The notes beneath the pieces were generated by a model, which searched no databases, was not told where the DNA came from, and saw only the letters and a list, made by a program, of their open reading frames with translations. From Lasiodiplodia sp. COLG20 (Eukaryota > Ascomycota > Dothideomycetes > Botryosphaeriales > Botryosphaeriaceae): a stretch of 64,000 nucleotides of DNA. Shown piece by piece: positions 47,173 to 58,642 of the stretch (the first letter of the stretch is position 1; each line of letters starts with the position of its first letter). The translations under genes were made by a program, and so were the position numbers. The stretch spans positions 4,960,001 to 5,024,000 of the forward strand of contig VNWV01000001.1 of NCBI GenBank assembly GCA_009801085.1. The letters run 5' to 3'.

Positions 47173-47716
47173 AAACAGAAAAGCACAGCGGAAGTTGCGG
47201 GAGCTGGCGGAGAGGGCTGCAGTAATATTGGACGGCAGCTCATTTGAGCCTACGATGCAACGACTATCCACGACTTGATTGTCACGAAAAGGAAAAAAAA
47301 TCTCGGACGACAGACGACGGCCTTTCTTCTTTTGTGGACCGGGCGCGATTTTGAGGCAGGAGTCTCCGACGGTGGTTGTTCTGGTTTCTTCAACCTTGAA
47401 TACCCCCCTTTCTAGTCTTTTCTTCGTGTTGTTGCTTTCGCGTCTTTTGTTGGGTAGGCCGGTCAACAGCAGGATCGACGATTTGGCAGCCGCCCAGCAT
47501 CAAAAAGAAAAGCAGGTGGCAGGGGAAATGCAGGGGCGACTTGGCGCTGTTTTCGGTATCTGGCCTCGAGAAACAATAGTTTATCTCGGAGCAGCAGCCG
47601 GCCTGGATAAGGCTGCACAGCGGGCGACAGATTGTGGGTCCCTCCCCCCAGTCTGTAGGTACAATAAGCAAGCAATAAGGTAGCAGAAGCGAGCGGGTAG
47701 ACGGAAATAGAAACGA

Positions 47717-47852
47717 TACAGAAGGGTATCGCAGCCGAGGGCTAGCGTGAACTTGTTTTTTGCTCATGCCGCGGGCAGTTGAAGCCTGATCCGGACGTAA
47801 ATGTGGCATTAACGATCATGCATGCTCGTCCGGACGATAGCTGCCACATGTT
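47717..47852 (+). mobile_element. Palindromic MITE, copy 6 (right end lost)
   Basis: It starts TACAGAAGGGTATCGCAGCC followed by GAGGGCTAGCGTG, then GAACTTGTTTTTTGCTCATG. The core arms read CAGTTGAAGCCTGATCCGGACG and CGTCCGGACGATAGCTGC (parts). Sequence after CTGCCACATG does not match the family, so the right end has been lost. Confidence 0.78.
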
Positions 47853-48153
47853 GGTCCTCGTGAGAGAATTGCTGAAGCATATTTACCCCATGTTCTGCGG
47901 CCCTGTAAACGGCGTGGCGAGGCTAATTTCTTGTGGGGTTTTTATCGATTCCGGCATTGCGCAAGGCCCACCAGCCACACGCAAGCGAGTCGTCAGGGCC
48001 AACGTAGGCCTCATCTCCTGACAATCAGCACCGACGTCGATGCGCGCCCAGCGAAGAGGCCATTGAGGAGGGTGGTGTCCAGCCAGGCGGCACATGATGA
48101 GGCCGGGCACGACGAACGATAAGGACGCGCATCAAACGCGTTGTGTGCCAGCC

Positions 48154-48225
48154 AACGCTCGTGCCCAGATTTCAGTGGCGGCAGTTCGTCCCCCACACGG
48201 CAGCGAATGGAAAGCGCGGCCGGCA
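48154..48225. repeat. 72-bp GC-rich repeat, copy A
   Basis: It begins AACGCTCGTGCCCAGATTTC and ends GGAAAGCGCGGCCGGCA. The copy at 62929-62999 differs at only about four positions. Flanking sequence differs. It lies about 0.5 kb upstream of a start codon; no coding or RNA family was recognised. Confidence 0.75.
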
Positions 48226-48744
48226 GCAGGCAGGATCAGCCGGCGCGGTGGCGCGTTCGCGCAGCTCTCAGTGGCTTGATGGGCGATGTGCAGCAGGGAT
48301 GACATGCGACCGGGCGGGGGGAGCCTGTCTTCGACGCGCAATGCGGTCCGCTTCCAGGCCTGGCGAGACGCTGTAGTTGGAGCAACCGCCGTCAGCTTGC
48401 TCAACCGCGCCTCTCCTGACTCTACACCCTCGATTCTTTCATCTATCCGCTCTCTCTCCTTTGCTCGTCTGGTCTGTTACCCGTTTAGCACGTAAGGGAT
48501 AGCTTCCGGTGAGCATCCCAATTCGCCCGCCTGGCCACCCTGCCCGCGACGAAACAAAGGGCTCCACACCTATCGCCGCCGCAACGTCAATCTCACAGCC
48601 TTCTCTCCCTTCTTCTTTTCAACGCTGTCGTCACCCTTTCCACTCCCTTCCATCCGTCTTTTCCACCGCCGTCATCCCATACCCATGGCCCAGGCCAGCG
48701 CCACCTAATATCCCATCCGCCTGGCTTCATCCCCCGCTGTCGTC

Positions 48745-51168
48745 ATGCTGTTCAACGAGAGAGAGCAAGCCCCGCTTCCCCAGCGCCTGCTGCTGGTGCT
48801 AAAGGGACGGAGGGGAAGGACACTCATTCTTGGCCTCTTCCTGGCCGTGCTATCCATTTACTTACTTTTCGACAACGCTGCCAAGGTACGATTTCTCCCT
48901 AGTTGACCTTCCGTGAGCCTGCTTGTCTTGGACATCGCTGCCTTCTCTCTATGATGACGTCTACTGGCTGCCCCAAGATGCATAGCCTTCTACCCCGGTT
49001 GTCATGCGTCAATGCTTGATTTATGCTAACTGAAGCCACAGAACAGCGATGAAACACATACCTACTCAGATAAGCCGGGGTCATGGAGACATCCGGGATC
49101 CGGCTCCGCCGACGACACGGTGCAAGAGGCAAGCTCGATTAATGAAACTACTGAGGATGATGCCCTGCCAACATCGACGTCGTCGGCACTGCCCCCGTTG
49201 AAGACCAAGACCGGACCCACTTTCCATCTATTAATCCCAGCCACCGATGCCGACTCGAATTTCTGCCGAACCATCCTTAGTGCCATGCTGTTGGAGTACC
49301 CACCGCCTACGATTCTTGGCTACTCCCGCGGCGAGGAGAGCTCTATTATCGAAGTCGTTAATGACCACCTGCAGCAGACCGACGCCATCAAGAATGAGGA
49401 CCTGGTGCTCATTGTCGATGGCTACCGTGCCTGGTTCCAACTTCCTGCATCGGTACTGGTGCAGCAGTATGAGGCCGCCTTAGAAGATGCCAACGATAGG
49501 CTCAGGACGAAGTATGGCACTGTTCAGCCATTGAGTGGGAACCGGGAGCCGCGACAGATGTTCCGGCAGACGGTGCTGTGGGCTGCGGATGAGCATTGTT
49601 GGCCGGTGTTGAAGGGAGACGTCGCCTGCTCGGCTGTTCCCGAGTCGCCATTCTTCTGGGACCAGAGCCCCTACGCCAATGCCTCGGAAGAAGCCTCCGC
49701 GTATAACCCCAAGTTTGTCAATTCCGGAACCGTCATCGGACCTGCCAAGGACCTCCGTGCCATTTTCAAGGCGTTGATGCACAAATCGGCTACGCCTTAC
49801 GGACACTTGGACCTCCAACACACGCTCCAGACGCTCTACAGCGAGCAAGAACAGGCGCGTGAACTGATCCGCCGCTACAACCTGGGTGTATCGGGCCGTA
49901 TGCGGGAGTGGTGGTATGGCCTCAACCCGAGCGAGAAGCCACTCCGTAGGACCAACATCACCATCGCTCCAGGGAAGAGCTACGAATATTCCATGGGCCT
50001 CGACTACAACAGCACACTCTTTCAATCCATGTCTCCGCCCCACTCATTCAACGGCGACATTGACTTCATCAAGTCCGACTCCCAGCCGCGTGACACCTAC
50101 GATTCCTCCTACACAACGGTTAACCCGAAGACTGGCTTGCGCACTTCCTACTCCTCCAACCCGAGCCAGAAGGACCCCATATCCCTACCAGATGCCCTCC
50201 TCGACCAACCCTCCCCATACACTCTCCCGGAGAAGGATGCTAACGCAGCCGCGATCCCTGCGAACATGAACACGGCCCTGACCATAACCCCTGACCTGGA
50301 CAGCCTTCCCCCGGCCAAGAAAACCCCATGGAGCGAACTCCCGCTCGCCCACAACATGCGGGCGCGCTCCGTACCCGCGACGCTCTATTTCCCGTCATTC
50401 GCCTCCATCTCCAGCGGAGGCGCACGCTTTGCACGGGCGGCTAACGACAACAGCAGCGAGGCGACCGACTCGGGCGACTCGGGAGACTCGCTGCAGCTCC
50501 GCGACCCGCGCGATCAGCTGTGGTCCAGCATGTGGTTCTTTCCGAATTCTCGGGCGCTCCTGCGGCGGTACATGCGACAGAGCACCGTCAAAGCATACGA
50601 GGACGAGGCCGACGATGCGGAAGAGGCGGCACACGCGCGGTGGTGGCGCAGCGATCAGCGTGGCGGGCGCGGTGGCGTGTGGACCGAAACGGGCGAGTGG
50701 CTCGCGTGGGGGGATGTGTGTGTCGGGTTCGAGGAGGAGGTCTTCGGCGATAGCAAGGGCGTTTGGCTGGGCGAGGCTAGCAATCCAGCAGGCGAGGCGG
50801 TGCCTGTAGAGGTTGTGGGAGACGATGAGGAGGATGAGGGCGAGATGATTCCCCCGGCGGAAATGGACCGGATTGGCGGCGGAGCGTTCGAAGGGCCTGT
50901 CGATGGTGGTGACGGGAGCGGTACTGGGGAGGGCAAGGTTGTTCAGCCTGGACCGGAACCGGAAGTCGTGGACGCTGATGGGGATCTGGTGAAGGGGGAG
51001 GAGGAAAACAGCAAGCCCTCGGACAAAGGAGAAGATAATGATGACGACCTGCTGGATTTTGTCGGAGAGGTGTGGGACGAGATAAAGGGCGCCGAGAAGG
51101 ACCAGGTGGAGAGCATGGACGACGTGCTGAGGCAAATTGACGAGGAGATGACCGAAAGACTGGCGTAG
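48745..51168 (+). CDS. Type II membrane glycosyltransferase-like protein
   Basis: Two exons (48745-48885, 49042-51168; intron 156 bp) give 755 residues. Residues about 23-43 form a signal anchor (RGRTLILGLFLAVLSIYLLF) after a short cytoplasmic tail, so the bulk should be in the Golgi or ER lumen. The next 330 residues resemble fungal relatives of procollagen/PLOD-type glycosyltransferases: DLVLIVDGYRAWFQLP has the DxD-like acidic motif of such enzymes, and VNSGTVIGPAKDL matches their NSG block; the intervening RQTVLWAADEHCWP is also typical. The C-terminal 200 residues are acidic and low-complexity. Substrate and acceptor are unknown. The exon-1 start ATG at 48745 is preferred because it alone supplies the signal anchor. 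Confidence 0.8.
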
Positions 51169-51658
51169 AGCAGCGGCTGCTAGACGTTAGATCTTGGCTT
51201 CTTTTTCATGACTAACAGGCTCGGATGCATGATTGGCGTTATTTCCTTTTCGGTAGATGGTGTTCACTTCACTGTTAATGTTTCTTGGGCTTACCTCACT
51301 TCACTTTCACACAATGCCAAGCATCGCGCCTTCCTATTCTACCTCCACATGCGGCCCCGTGGCTTCCTCTTTCACCTCCACCTGCATGAGCCTCGTGCCT
51401 GGAATGCCGGAATGTTGCCGGCTTGCCTTTAAAATATCTTCGCCCTGGCAAAGCTTCTTCCTCTTCTCTTTGCGCCACCGACACTGCTCCCATATCGACC
51501 ACCACCACCATCAAATCATCCTCCAGTCGATCGCGCACAAATCCTCCATTTCCTCAAAACCGACGAGACTCACATCTACAAGCAGTAGGTTCATACCAAT
51601 TCACAGAAGATGAGCAAGCAATGATCACTCTCCAGTGCCTACATACGAAGCCGCAGAC
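51169..51658. promoter_or_regulatory. Spacer upstream of the RNase H-fold gene
   Basis: A putative intron at 51585-51634 (GTAGGT...CTCCAG, 50 bp) would join an open upstream frame to the gene and place an A|TG start codon across the junction. Evidence for transcription is lacking. Confidence 0.3.
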
Positions 51659-52467
51659 ATGCACCTGAAGGTGCATATCGACCGGCTGGAAGTCAATAAG
51701 ACGGATAACGAAGCATCCATCGCATTTGCACAGGCCGCGCAGCCGGCCTCTGTCATGACCGTCTACGCAGACGGCTCACACAACGAAGGCAAGCCCGGCG
51801 AAGCGGGCAAGCTCGGGTGGGCCGCGGTTTGGAAAGACCCGGCTGCGCCCATGCCCGAGCACTGGGCCCACGACGAGGGCAGCACCATCGTCGACGGTGC
51901 CGGGCGCGAGCGGACGCACGCCTGCCTGGTTCGCGAGGCGGAGCTGCGCGGCCTGAAGACGGGCCTCAACAACGTCGTTCTGTGGCGCCCTGCCGGCGTC
52001 GACACCGTCTTCATGCTGACGGACTCGCTCCCTGCGCTGACCCTGGTGAAGTCCTGGGTGGAGGGCGCCGCAGCCGGGCCGGACGAGGCCGTCCTCGTCC
52101 AGATGAAGTATCTGGCTGGCCGCCTGCACGAGCAGGGCGTAGCCGTGACGCTGCGCTGGCTGAAGAGCCGTTCCCGCGTCGACGGCCACGACGTGGCCGA
52201 CGTGTGGGCGAGGATGGCCTCCGGTGCCGGCTCGGACATGTCGCACGATTACTTCGCCCGTCACCAGGAGGTGCGGCTGCTTGTTCAGCAGCAGGCCAAC
52301 TGGGAGAAGAGGAACAAGGAGGCTCTGGACGGTAAGTTCGGCGCACACTAAATTTTCTTCCCTTTCCCCAGTAACATTGTTTTGTGAGAATTTGGATAAT
52401 GTGTCTCCTACACTAGCCTACAGATGAATTCGCCGCCTTTGAGCGGGAGATGGAGGAGTTGGAGTAG
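51659..52467 (+). CDS. Stand-alone RNase H-fold protein
   Basis: Two exons (51659-52331, 52424-52467; intron 92 bp) give 238 residues. The RNase HI-type acidic residues are all visible: D38 in VYADGSHNEG, E95 in REAELRGLK, D122 in MLTDSLPA, and H177/D181 in GHDVADVWARMAS. The arrangement is like the RNase H domains of LINE-type retroelements, but there is no adjacent reverse transcriptase or gag, so it may be a domesticated domain. The start here is the first ATG (MHLKVHID), used because upstream GTG is not a eukaryotic start. A longer form starting MPTYEAADM is possible if the start codon is split by an intron. The second exon adds an acidic tail (FAAFEREMEELE). Substrate, probably RNA in RNA/DNA hybrids, is inferred from the family. 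Confidence 0.82.
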
Positions 52468-54649
52468 ATCTCCCAGCAGCACCAGCACCAGCACCAGCCT
52501 CTCCCCCCTCTTTCTAGCCACCGTCGGCGTTTTCGGTACCTTCGGCTTCCTTTCTCGGCTTGCTTGCTGTTTTCGGCCCCAACAGCGACAGCGACAGCGA
52601 CGACGGCTCTCCTCTCGCGGGTTTAGTTTTCTTTTTCGGCACCATCATGATGGCTTCTCTTTTCGGCTTTGCTCTTACTATACCCGTCAATCCAAACAAT
52701 CACATCTCTTTTCTTGCTAAGCTAATCATGCCTCTGAGTGATATTTTGAGTCTGCTTGAGACATTCTTATAGCTAACAATCGATGTATTAGCTGGGCGCG
52801 ATCTTAATGGCTGGAGCATTTTTGCGGACATTTCAAAGGATCGATTGCTATTCGAGCTCTCATTGTGGGGATAATCTATTTGCAGTTGAATCCATGAGTC
52901 CAGACGCGTCTGTTTCGCTATGTCCCGTTGATACCACGAACACATGCTTGCGGGTTTTGGGTTCAGCTACTCACGGCTGTTAGATTAACCGTAATTTGAT
53001 TGTTTAGGTTCTCAAAAACTCTATGAGATGACCTGAGTACGTATCACGTCAGATCTTGGCGGCGAAAAAGGAAAGCACAACACTGACAAGAAGTGTGGCT
53101 TGTTGCAGACCTTGGTTCCCGGATCCGCTAACTAAAACGGGTATGCACCAGGGGGAAAGGCCCATGGAACGAACACACGCGACAAGACCAACACTGCACA
53201 ACGGCATTCACACATCCAATTTTGGACCCCGTCATCGAGTTGTGGATGACGGCTGCTGCCACACCCTTTCACACTAAAAATAAGATACTGGCGTTTCAGG
53301 GCCGGTCCATGACGTGTTCGGACCGTCGTAAGCAGTCAGATCTAACCGACCTATCGACGTCGCATACGGTCTTCTTCAGGACAGCCTATCCGGAATGGAT
53401 AGGATTGTGCGCCGAATCGGAAAGCGATGCGAGTGGGTGATCCAGGTGGACGCGTACGTTGTCGTTCGTCCACCCTGTTCTCTGTTTTCGAAGAAGAGGG
53501 GGCAAGCAAGGATGAGAGCTAATAGAGTTTTATAATCCGGGCGGAGTACTTATAAAGGAGAAGGAGAAAAAAAGGAGTTAGGAGATATCCCCAGGAGAAC
53601 AAAGAGAAACAAGAATCATCTACAGTTAATGCCTTTTCCCGCCAAAAAAAAAAAACCATAGAGAAAAGGAAACAAAAAAAGGAAAGAGGTGGAAAACAAG
53701 AGGAAATATAATAGAAATCTCACGACCCGTTTCATGCTATATTCTTTCCGCCACAGAAACGGATCAAGGGGGAAAAAAAGTAAGGTAAATCTCACCTCAG
53801 CTTCGCTTTTATAAAATCATCTTTCACAAAACAGCGCAAACAAGCTAAGGAAAGAAGCAAAAGAAGACCGGGATCGAGGAAAAAGATCAAGAACACGACA
53901 GCAAAAACGCTTTGTTTGCTCGCTTCTGTTTTTTTGCCTTCCCTGTACTTTGCAACTAACTGCTCGAACTACCAACGGGACCACCATTCGCTATCAACGC
54001 TTTCTTCCTTGTTTAAGGAGCCCGGGAAAGTATAAGAGAGAGAAAAGGAAAGGAAAGGAAAGTGACGAAAGAGACAGACCGGTTTCCCATTGCCGTGCAA
54101 CCCAAGAACGAACTTCAAGGAAAACAGTTGACAAAGAAACATTCCCCTGAAAAAGAAAAAGCAAATCTTTGCAGTAGGCAGAAAGAAAAAAAGGGGGATG
54201 AGCGCCCACAATGACCACAAAAGAGAGGTGAAGAGCAGGTGACTTATTTCCAACGCCTCAAACGCCGTGCGCTGCTTAGTGGATGATTGATGCGATTTGG
54301 GGAACAAGAAGTGGAAATGGTTTGACATAGGGAATAATAACCAATGGTGTGATACGGTGATGTGTGGGAGTCAAAACATCGCTGCGTTGGTGTTATGTCA
54401 TGAGAACAACAAAATTGGGAAAACCAATGTGCAAGCCGACCCCGACTGTTGCAATGCTTGGAGTAGAAGAATGAGGTGTGTGTGTTAGTGAGATGACGAT
54501 CGTGTCACAGAGGAGTGCTGATTAGAGTTATGGTTCCAAGAGGCAACAGTCGAGGTCCCTGGCCTAGAGAGAGCGAAGGATGCAAGTCTGATGGGCAACG
54601 GATCAACGAATATTTCTGCTTGCTCCCGGTGGGCTACGCTTCGCTTCAT
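52468..54649. other. 2.2-kb gene-free region with purine-rich tract
   Basis: No gene is seen. From about 53560 to 54190 the + strand is very purine-rich (GGAAA, GAGAA, AAAGGAAAGG repeats), so the opposite strand is pyrimidine-rich. This lies in the 3' flank of the leftward kinase gene. The left part holds the 3' flank of the RNase H gene. Confidence 0.5.
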
Positions 54650-57305
54650 TCAAAAGACGGCAGCTAAGCCGTTCTTCGAGTGTCGCTTGCTAAATCTCTT
54701 TCTGCCTTTGATCGAGCCGCTGTCATCATGATCGCCCTTACGGAGATGTCTAGACGTCGGAATATTTACTCCATCAAGCGCAGAATCGCCACCTAGAGTG
54801 CTTGATGGGCTTGAAATTGTTGAGCTCAGTTCGTTGAATGCCGAGTCGCCAGAATAGGAACTTGCCATACTCTGAGAATTCGCAAAGTCTTTCGCTTGTT
54901 CCAAAGCATCGAGCCATTCCTGCGCCGTGTACTTGCTTCCTTCGGGGTCACTAGGGGTCGCCTTGGGATCCTCAAAGATGAGGTGCTTGTCCTTCTGCAC
55001 GTTGGTCAGTCCTCGACAGTTACTGGAAAAGGGGAACGCTCGATACGCTTACCGTGTCGATACACCAGGCAGTGATGCCCTTGGAATCCTTGTAGCTCCT
55101 CCAGGCAGTTCCTTCACCCAAGAGGGACAGATCCATCTTCGCCTTCTTCTCTTCGCCACCAGCAGTAGCGAGAATGAGCCTAGCAGCCGACGTGATCATG
55201 ACGAGCCGTTGGCGCTTCTTGGTCGTATTGCCGCCAAAGAATCGCGAAAATTTCTTCGGCGCCTCTGAAGATTCTCCATGCGGGCTGTGGGGTGCTGGCG
55301 CGGACGTGACCATGAGATTTCCAAGCTTCAATATTCGCTCGTTATTCCGGGTTAGTACAGGAGACCAGTCGATGTCAAGCTGGCTTGGGGGTGGAAGTTC
55401 TGTAATGACACGGGCAGAGGGTCTGGGTGGGGGTGGGTTATTGCTAGACGAGGGGATTGGGCGAGGGGCACCAAGCACCGCCATGTGTGGAGGGAGGGAG
55501 CTTGCATGTCCGTTGAGCTTGATAGGTCCAGGAGGCGGAGGTTGGTACGGCTTTAGCCTAGGTGCTTTCTGTTTCCACAGCCCGCGTCCCCACTGAATGC
55601 CGTCAAAGAATTGGTGCGTCTTGATATGCTCGATGGGCAGTCGCTTGGCCGGGTCCAGGACAAGTAACCTCTCGACGAGATCCCGAGCTGCTTCTGGAAA
55701 GTAGTCTGGAAACGAGTATTCGAGGTTAACGATCTTCTGGAACGTTTGGTACTCGTTCCCAGCCTTGAACGGCGGCCGCCCTGACAAGAGTTGGTATACT
55801 ATGCAGCCGAATGCCCATAGATCACTGGCTTTGCAGGCGTTTTTGTCCGTCAGAAGTTCAGGGCTGACGTATTCTGCCGTACCGACGAAGGACTCTGCCC
55901 GATCACTTTCCACCCCTTCGAGAGGATCTCCAGAGAGCCCTTCGGCGTTCGGTGTCTTTGCATTCAGAATCTTGGCGGTACCGAAGTCGGTGATCTTAAC
56001 GTGCATCTGGTCATCCAGGAGAACGTTCTCAGGCTTGAGGTCTCTGTGGATGATGCCACGTGAATGCATGTAGTCGATCGCGTCCAGAATCTGTGCACCG
56101 TAGTACCTTGCGCACTCCTCGTCGAACGTGCCCATCTTCTTCAAGAATCCCAAGAGCTCGCCTCCAGTGGCCAGATCCAACACAAAGTACAAAGACCGCT
56201 CATCTTGAAATGTGTAGTAGAGCCGGACGATGCCGGGATGCTCCGTCAGCCGGTTTAGCGTGTCCTTTTCGATATTGACATATTTGACCTTCTTCTCCTT
56301 GATGATATGCCGCTTGTCCAGAACCTTGATAGCGTATTCTCGAAGTGTCTGTCGATCTGTCGCGGCCAACACCGTGCTGTATGAACCTTCGCCCAGTGTT
56401 CTCCCGAAGTTGAAGTCTTTTACGCCCTTCTTGACCACCCGTGAGATCGGCTTCCCGTTGGGGTCCATTTCTTGCCGTACCCCAACTGCTGCACCTTTTT
56501 CCTTCCACTCTTCACTGCTCTGCGGTATGGAAGCTTCAAGTCCGTATGCAGTGCCGGGGCCCATGGGGCTTCTTCTTGAGGCGCGGCGTGGAGGAAGAGG
56601 TCCGTTGCCGCCCATTGGCTGATGTGGTTGCCGGTAGGACCTGCTGGGTTCTCGTGTGGGAAGTCCTGCTGCCTGCATTGCGGCCGCGGCCGCTCTTGAG
56701 CTACTCCTGCTGATGCCCGGAACAGAGGGTTGTATCAGACCCACGTCGTTGTAGCGGTACGAGCCCTGCATGGACACACCAGAGCTTGCGGAGGCATTGG
56801 GATGGCTGTAGATGGTCGAAGCGGGGCGCGACGACGTAGTTGGCGGGGGGTAGTTGCGGGACGGCTGGGAGAGGTTCGGCGGGCCGGAGGTGGAGTACTG
56901 GGTGGGTTGTGATTGTGGCTGTTGAGCGATTGGCATGTTCTGCATGGACAGACGGTGGTTCAGGCGGGCGGAGGATTGCGAGTGGTCGTCGGGGACGGGA
57001 GGTGTGGCGCTCTTGGGGAGGGTGAGCGATGTCTGACTGGTCGAGAAGGCGCTCGGGTTGAAGTCGAGGGTGGAGGTCGAAGACTCGGTCGGCACGGGCT
57101 GGAGGAGGTGCGAGGGCTCGTGGGGCTCGTCGGGAGCAGTGACGGTGTGGGCGGACGAGGCGGAGGAGGCGGGCAGCGGGTCTGCTGGCGCGGGAGAGGG
57201 TTCGCCTTGGGCCGGGGCGGGCGGCGGAGAAGGGGTACCGTCATCGTCCGGGTTGGCGATGCGCAGGCCGCCCAGCGACTGGGACAGACTGATGTCGCCG
57301 CTCAT
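54650..57305 (-). CDS. pkhA: PDK1/Pkh-type protein kinase
   Basis: A Ser/Thr kinase of the PDK1/Pkh group, which phosphorylates the activation loop of AGC kinases (Ypk, Pkc1 and others) in sphingolipid and cell-wall signalling. Two exons (55053-57305, 54650-54994; intron 58 bp) give 865 residues. The first 290 residues are Ser/Pro-rich. The kinase domain (about 299-590) has the G-loop TLGEGSYSTVL, K327 in YAIKVLDK, HRDLKPEN with D422, DFGTAK with D440 and the PDK1 activation loop ESFVGTAEYVSPELL with the likely autophosphorylated S472. A PH-like domain follows (about 665-790: ERILKLGNLMVTSA, TKKRQRLVMITSAARLIL), as in metazoan PDK1. The C-terminal exon (KYTAQEWLDALEQAKDFA) completes the PH-like end and adds a Ser-rich tail. 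Confidence 0.93.
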
Positions 57306-58642
57306 GGTGGACCGTCGGGTGTCGCCGCGAGGGGGCTGGAGAGCGGGAATGGGGACAATGAGGACTGCGGGCAGCCGGGGCTGGGAGGTGACGGCGCTGG
57401 TCGCGGACGCGGGACAGGGTGGGTGTGTGGGCTCGGTGGTGGCTACGTCTCGTATGGCGGCGACATCCAGGCGCGGGTGCTGCTCGGGGGGAGCAGGCGG
57501 GCCGTTGGAGCTGGGCGCGACCAGCGGAGAGAGATGTGGACTGGAGCCGGTGTGCCTGGCTCTGGGTGTAGGTTGTCGCAGCCAAGCTTGGCGTGCCCAG
57601 AGCGATCTTACGTGCGAGGTCCGCTCGTCGTTTGGGAGGCCTCAGCCCCCTGACTGCCAGCCTACGTATGCGCGTGCGTGCGCCTGTTGGGCCCCGACTA
57701 ACCGCTCCGCTCCGCCTGCCCAAGGGCTCCCGCTGCTGCTCATCCGCCCGCGGCTTCGCCCTTTTCCACGCTCGGCCTGCTGTGCGCCGTTACCTGCCCG
57801 CCACCATTGGCGAGCCAGGCGACTAACGGCCTGCGGCCTACCGTCCACGCCCGCCGTCCTGCTGTCGCAGCGCTCAGAAGTGCGCGCGGCCTTCGAAACC
57901 CTTTCTGCCGGCCAAGGCCCTCTGTCGTTCGGACACGCCACTCCACCACGGCTCTGCAGTCCCAGATACCGCCGCGCCGGGTTCCCATAGGCTGCTCACG
58001 CTGGCGATTCTCGCGTGCGCAGGACAAGGCACGCACATTCCTCGGCCTGCTGCGCCGTCCTGCGCCCATCATGCCACCTTGTTCACGCGTCTCTGCACGC
58101 ACAACACCATGCAGCCCTGGCGAATCGCGTGGGCCCAGGCCAGTATTTGATATAGCGCCCGCCTCCCCCACACGCTCCATCGGCTGTGCTCCATCTCGAG
58201 ATCGGTCGAGACGCGCCAACGGCCCGTCGATTGGGCTCTTGCACCCGAAGTCACTCGACTCCATTCCCCAAGAAAGCTGCCCCTGCCGTCGTTATTGGCG
58301 ACGCAAAGGGTGACGGTCGGCATGTTCCGCCAAAACGGACGTTTTCTCGGGAAGGAGCGACACCCAGGGTTCATTTGCGGGAAGCCAGAGCCGCTATCTC
58401 TGCTTAGCTGCCGCCGTGGAATAACGCAGCAGCCTCGTGGTACCACGGTTCTTACCTCCATTCCGCCATTGTTCTTGACCTGCGACCATGAAGCCCAACC
58501 TTCGTTTGCTCCTACTTTCCTCTCTGTGCAACATGCCTTCCATCCATGAGTTGCTGGTCGTATTTCCAATGAGCTCATTCCATCCGTGTCTCAAACTCTG
58601 TCTCTGCAACCCTCTGCGCAGCGTGGAACGGCCTTGGTCGAA
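57306..58642. promoter_or_regulatory. Divergent intergenic region, GC-rich
   Basis: The 1.3-kb spacer separates the leftward kinase gene and the rightward low-complexity gene and must hold both promoters. It is GC-rich, so frames open on both strands follow from composition. An exon of the rightward gene may lie near its right end, since the N-terminus of that gene is uncertain. Confidence 0.4.

Larger units (their letters stand above)
47173..48744. other. Spacer with MITE fragment and a 72-bp repeat
   Basis: No gene is seen. It contains the 3' flank of the DnaJ gene, a left-end MITE fragment (47717-47852), one copy of a GC-rich repeat (48154-48225) and a C-rich leader before the next gene. 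Confidence 0.5.
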
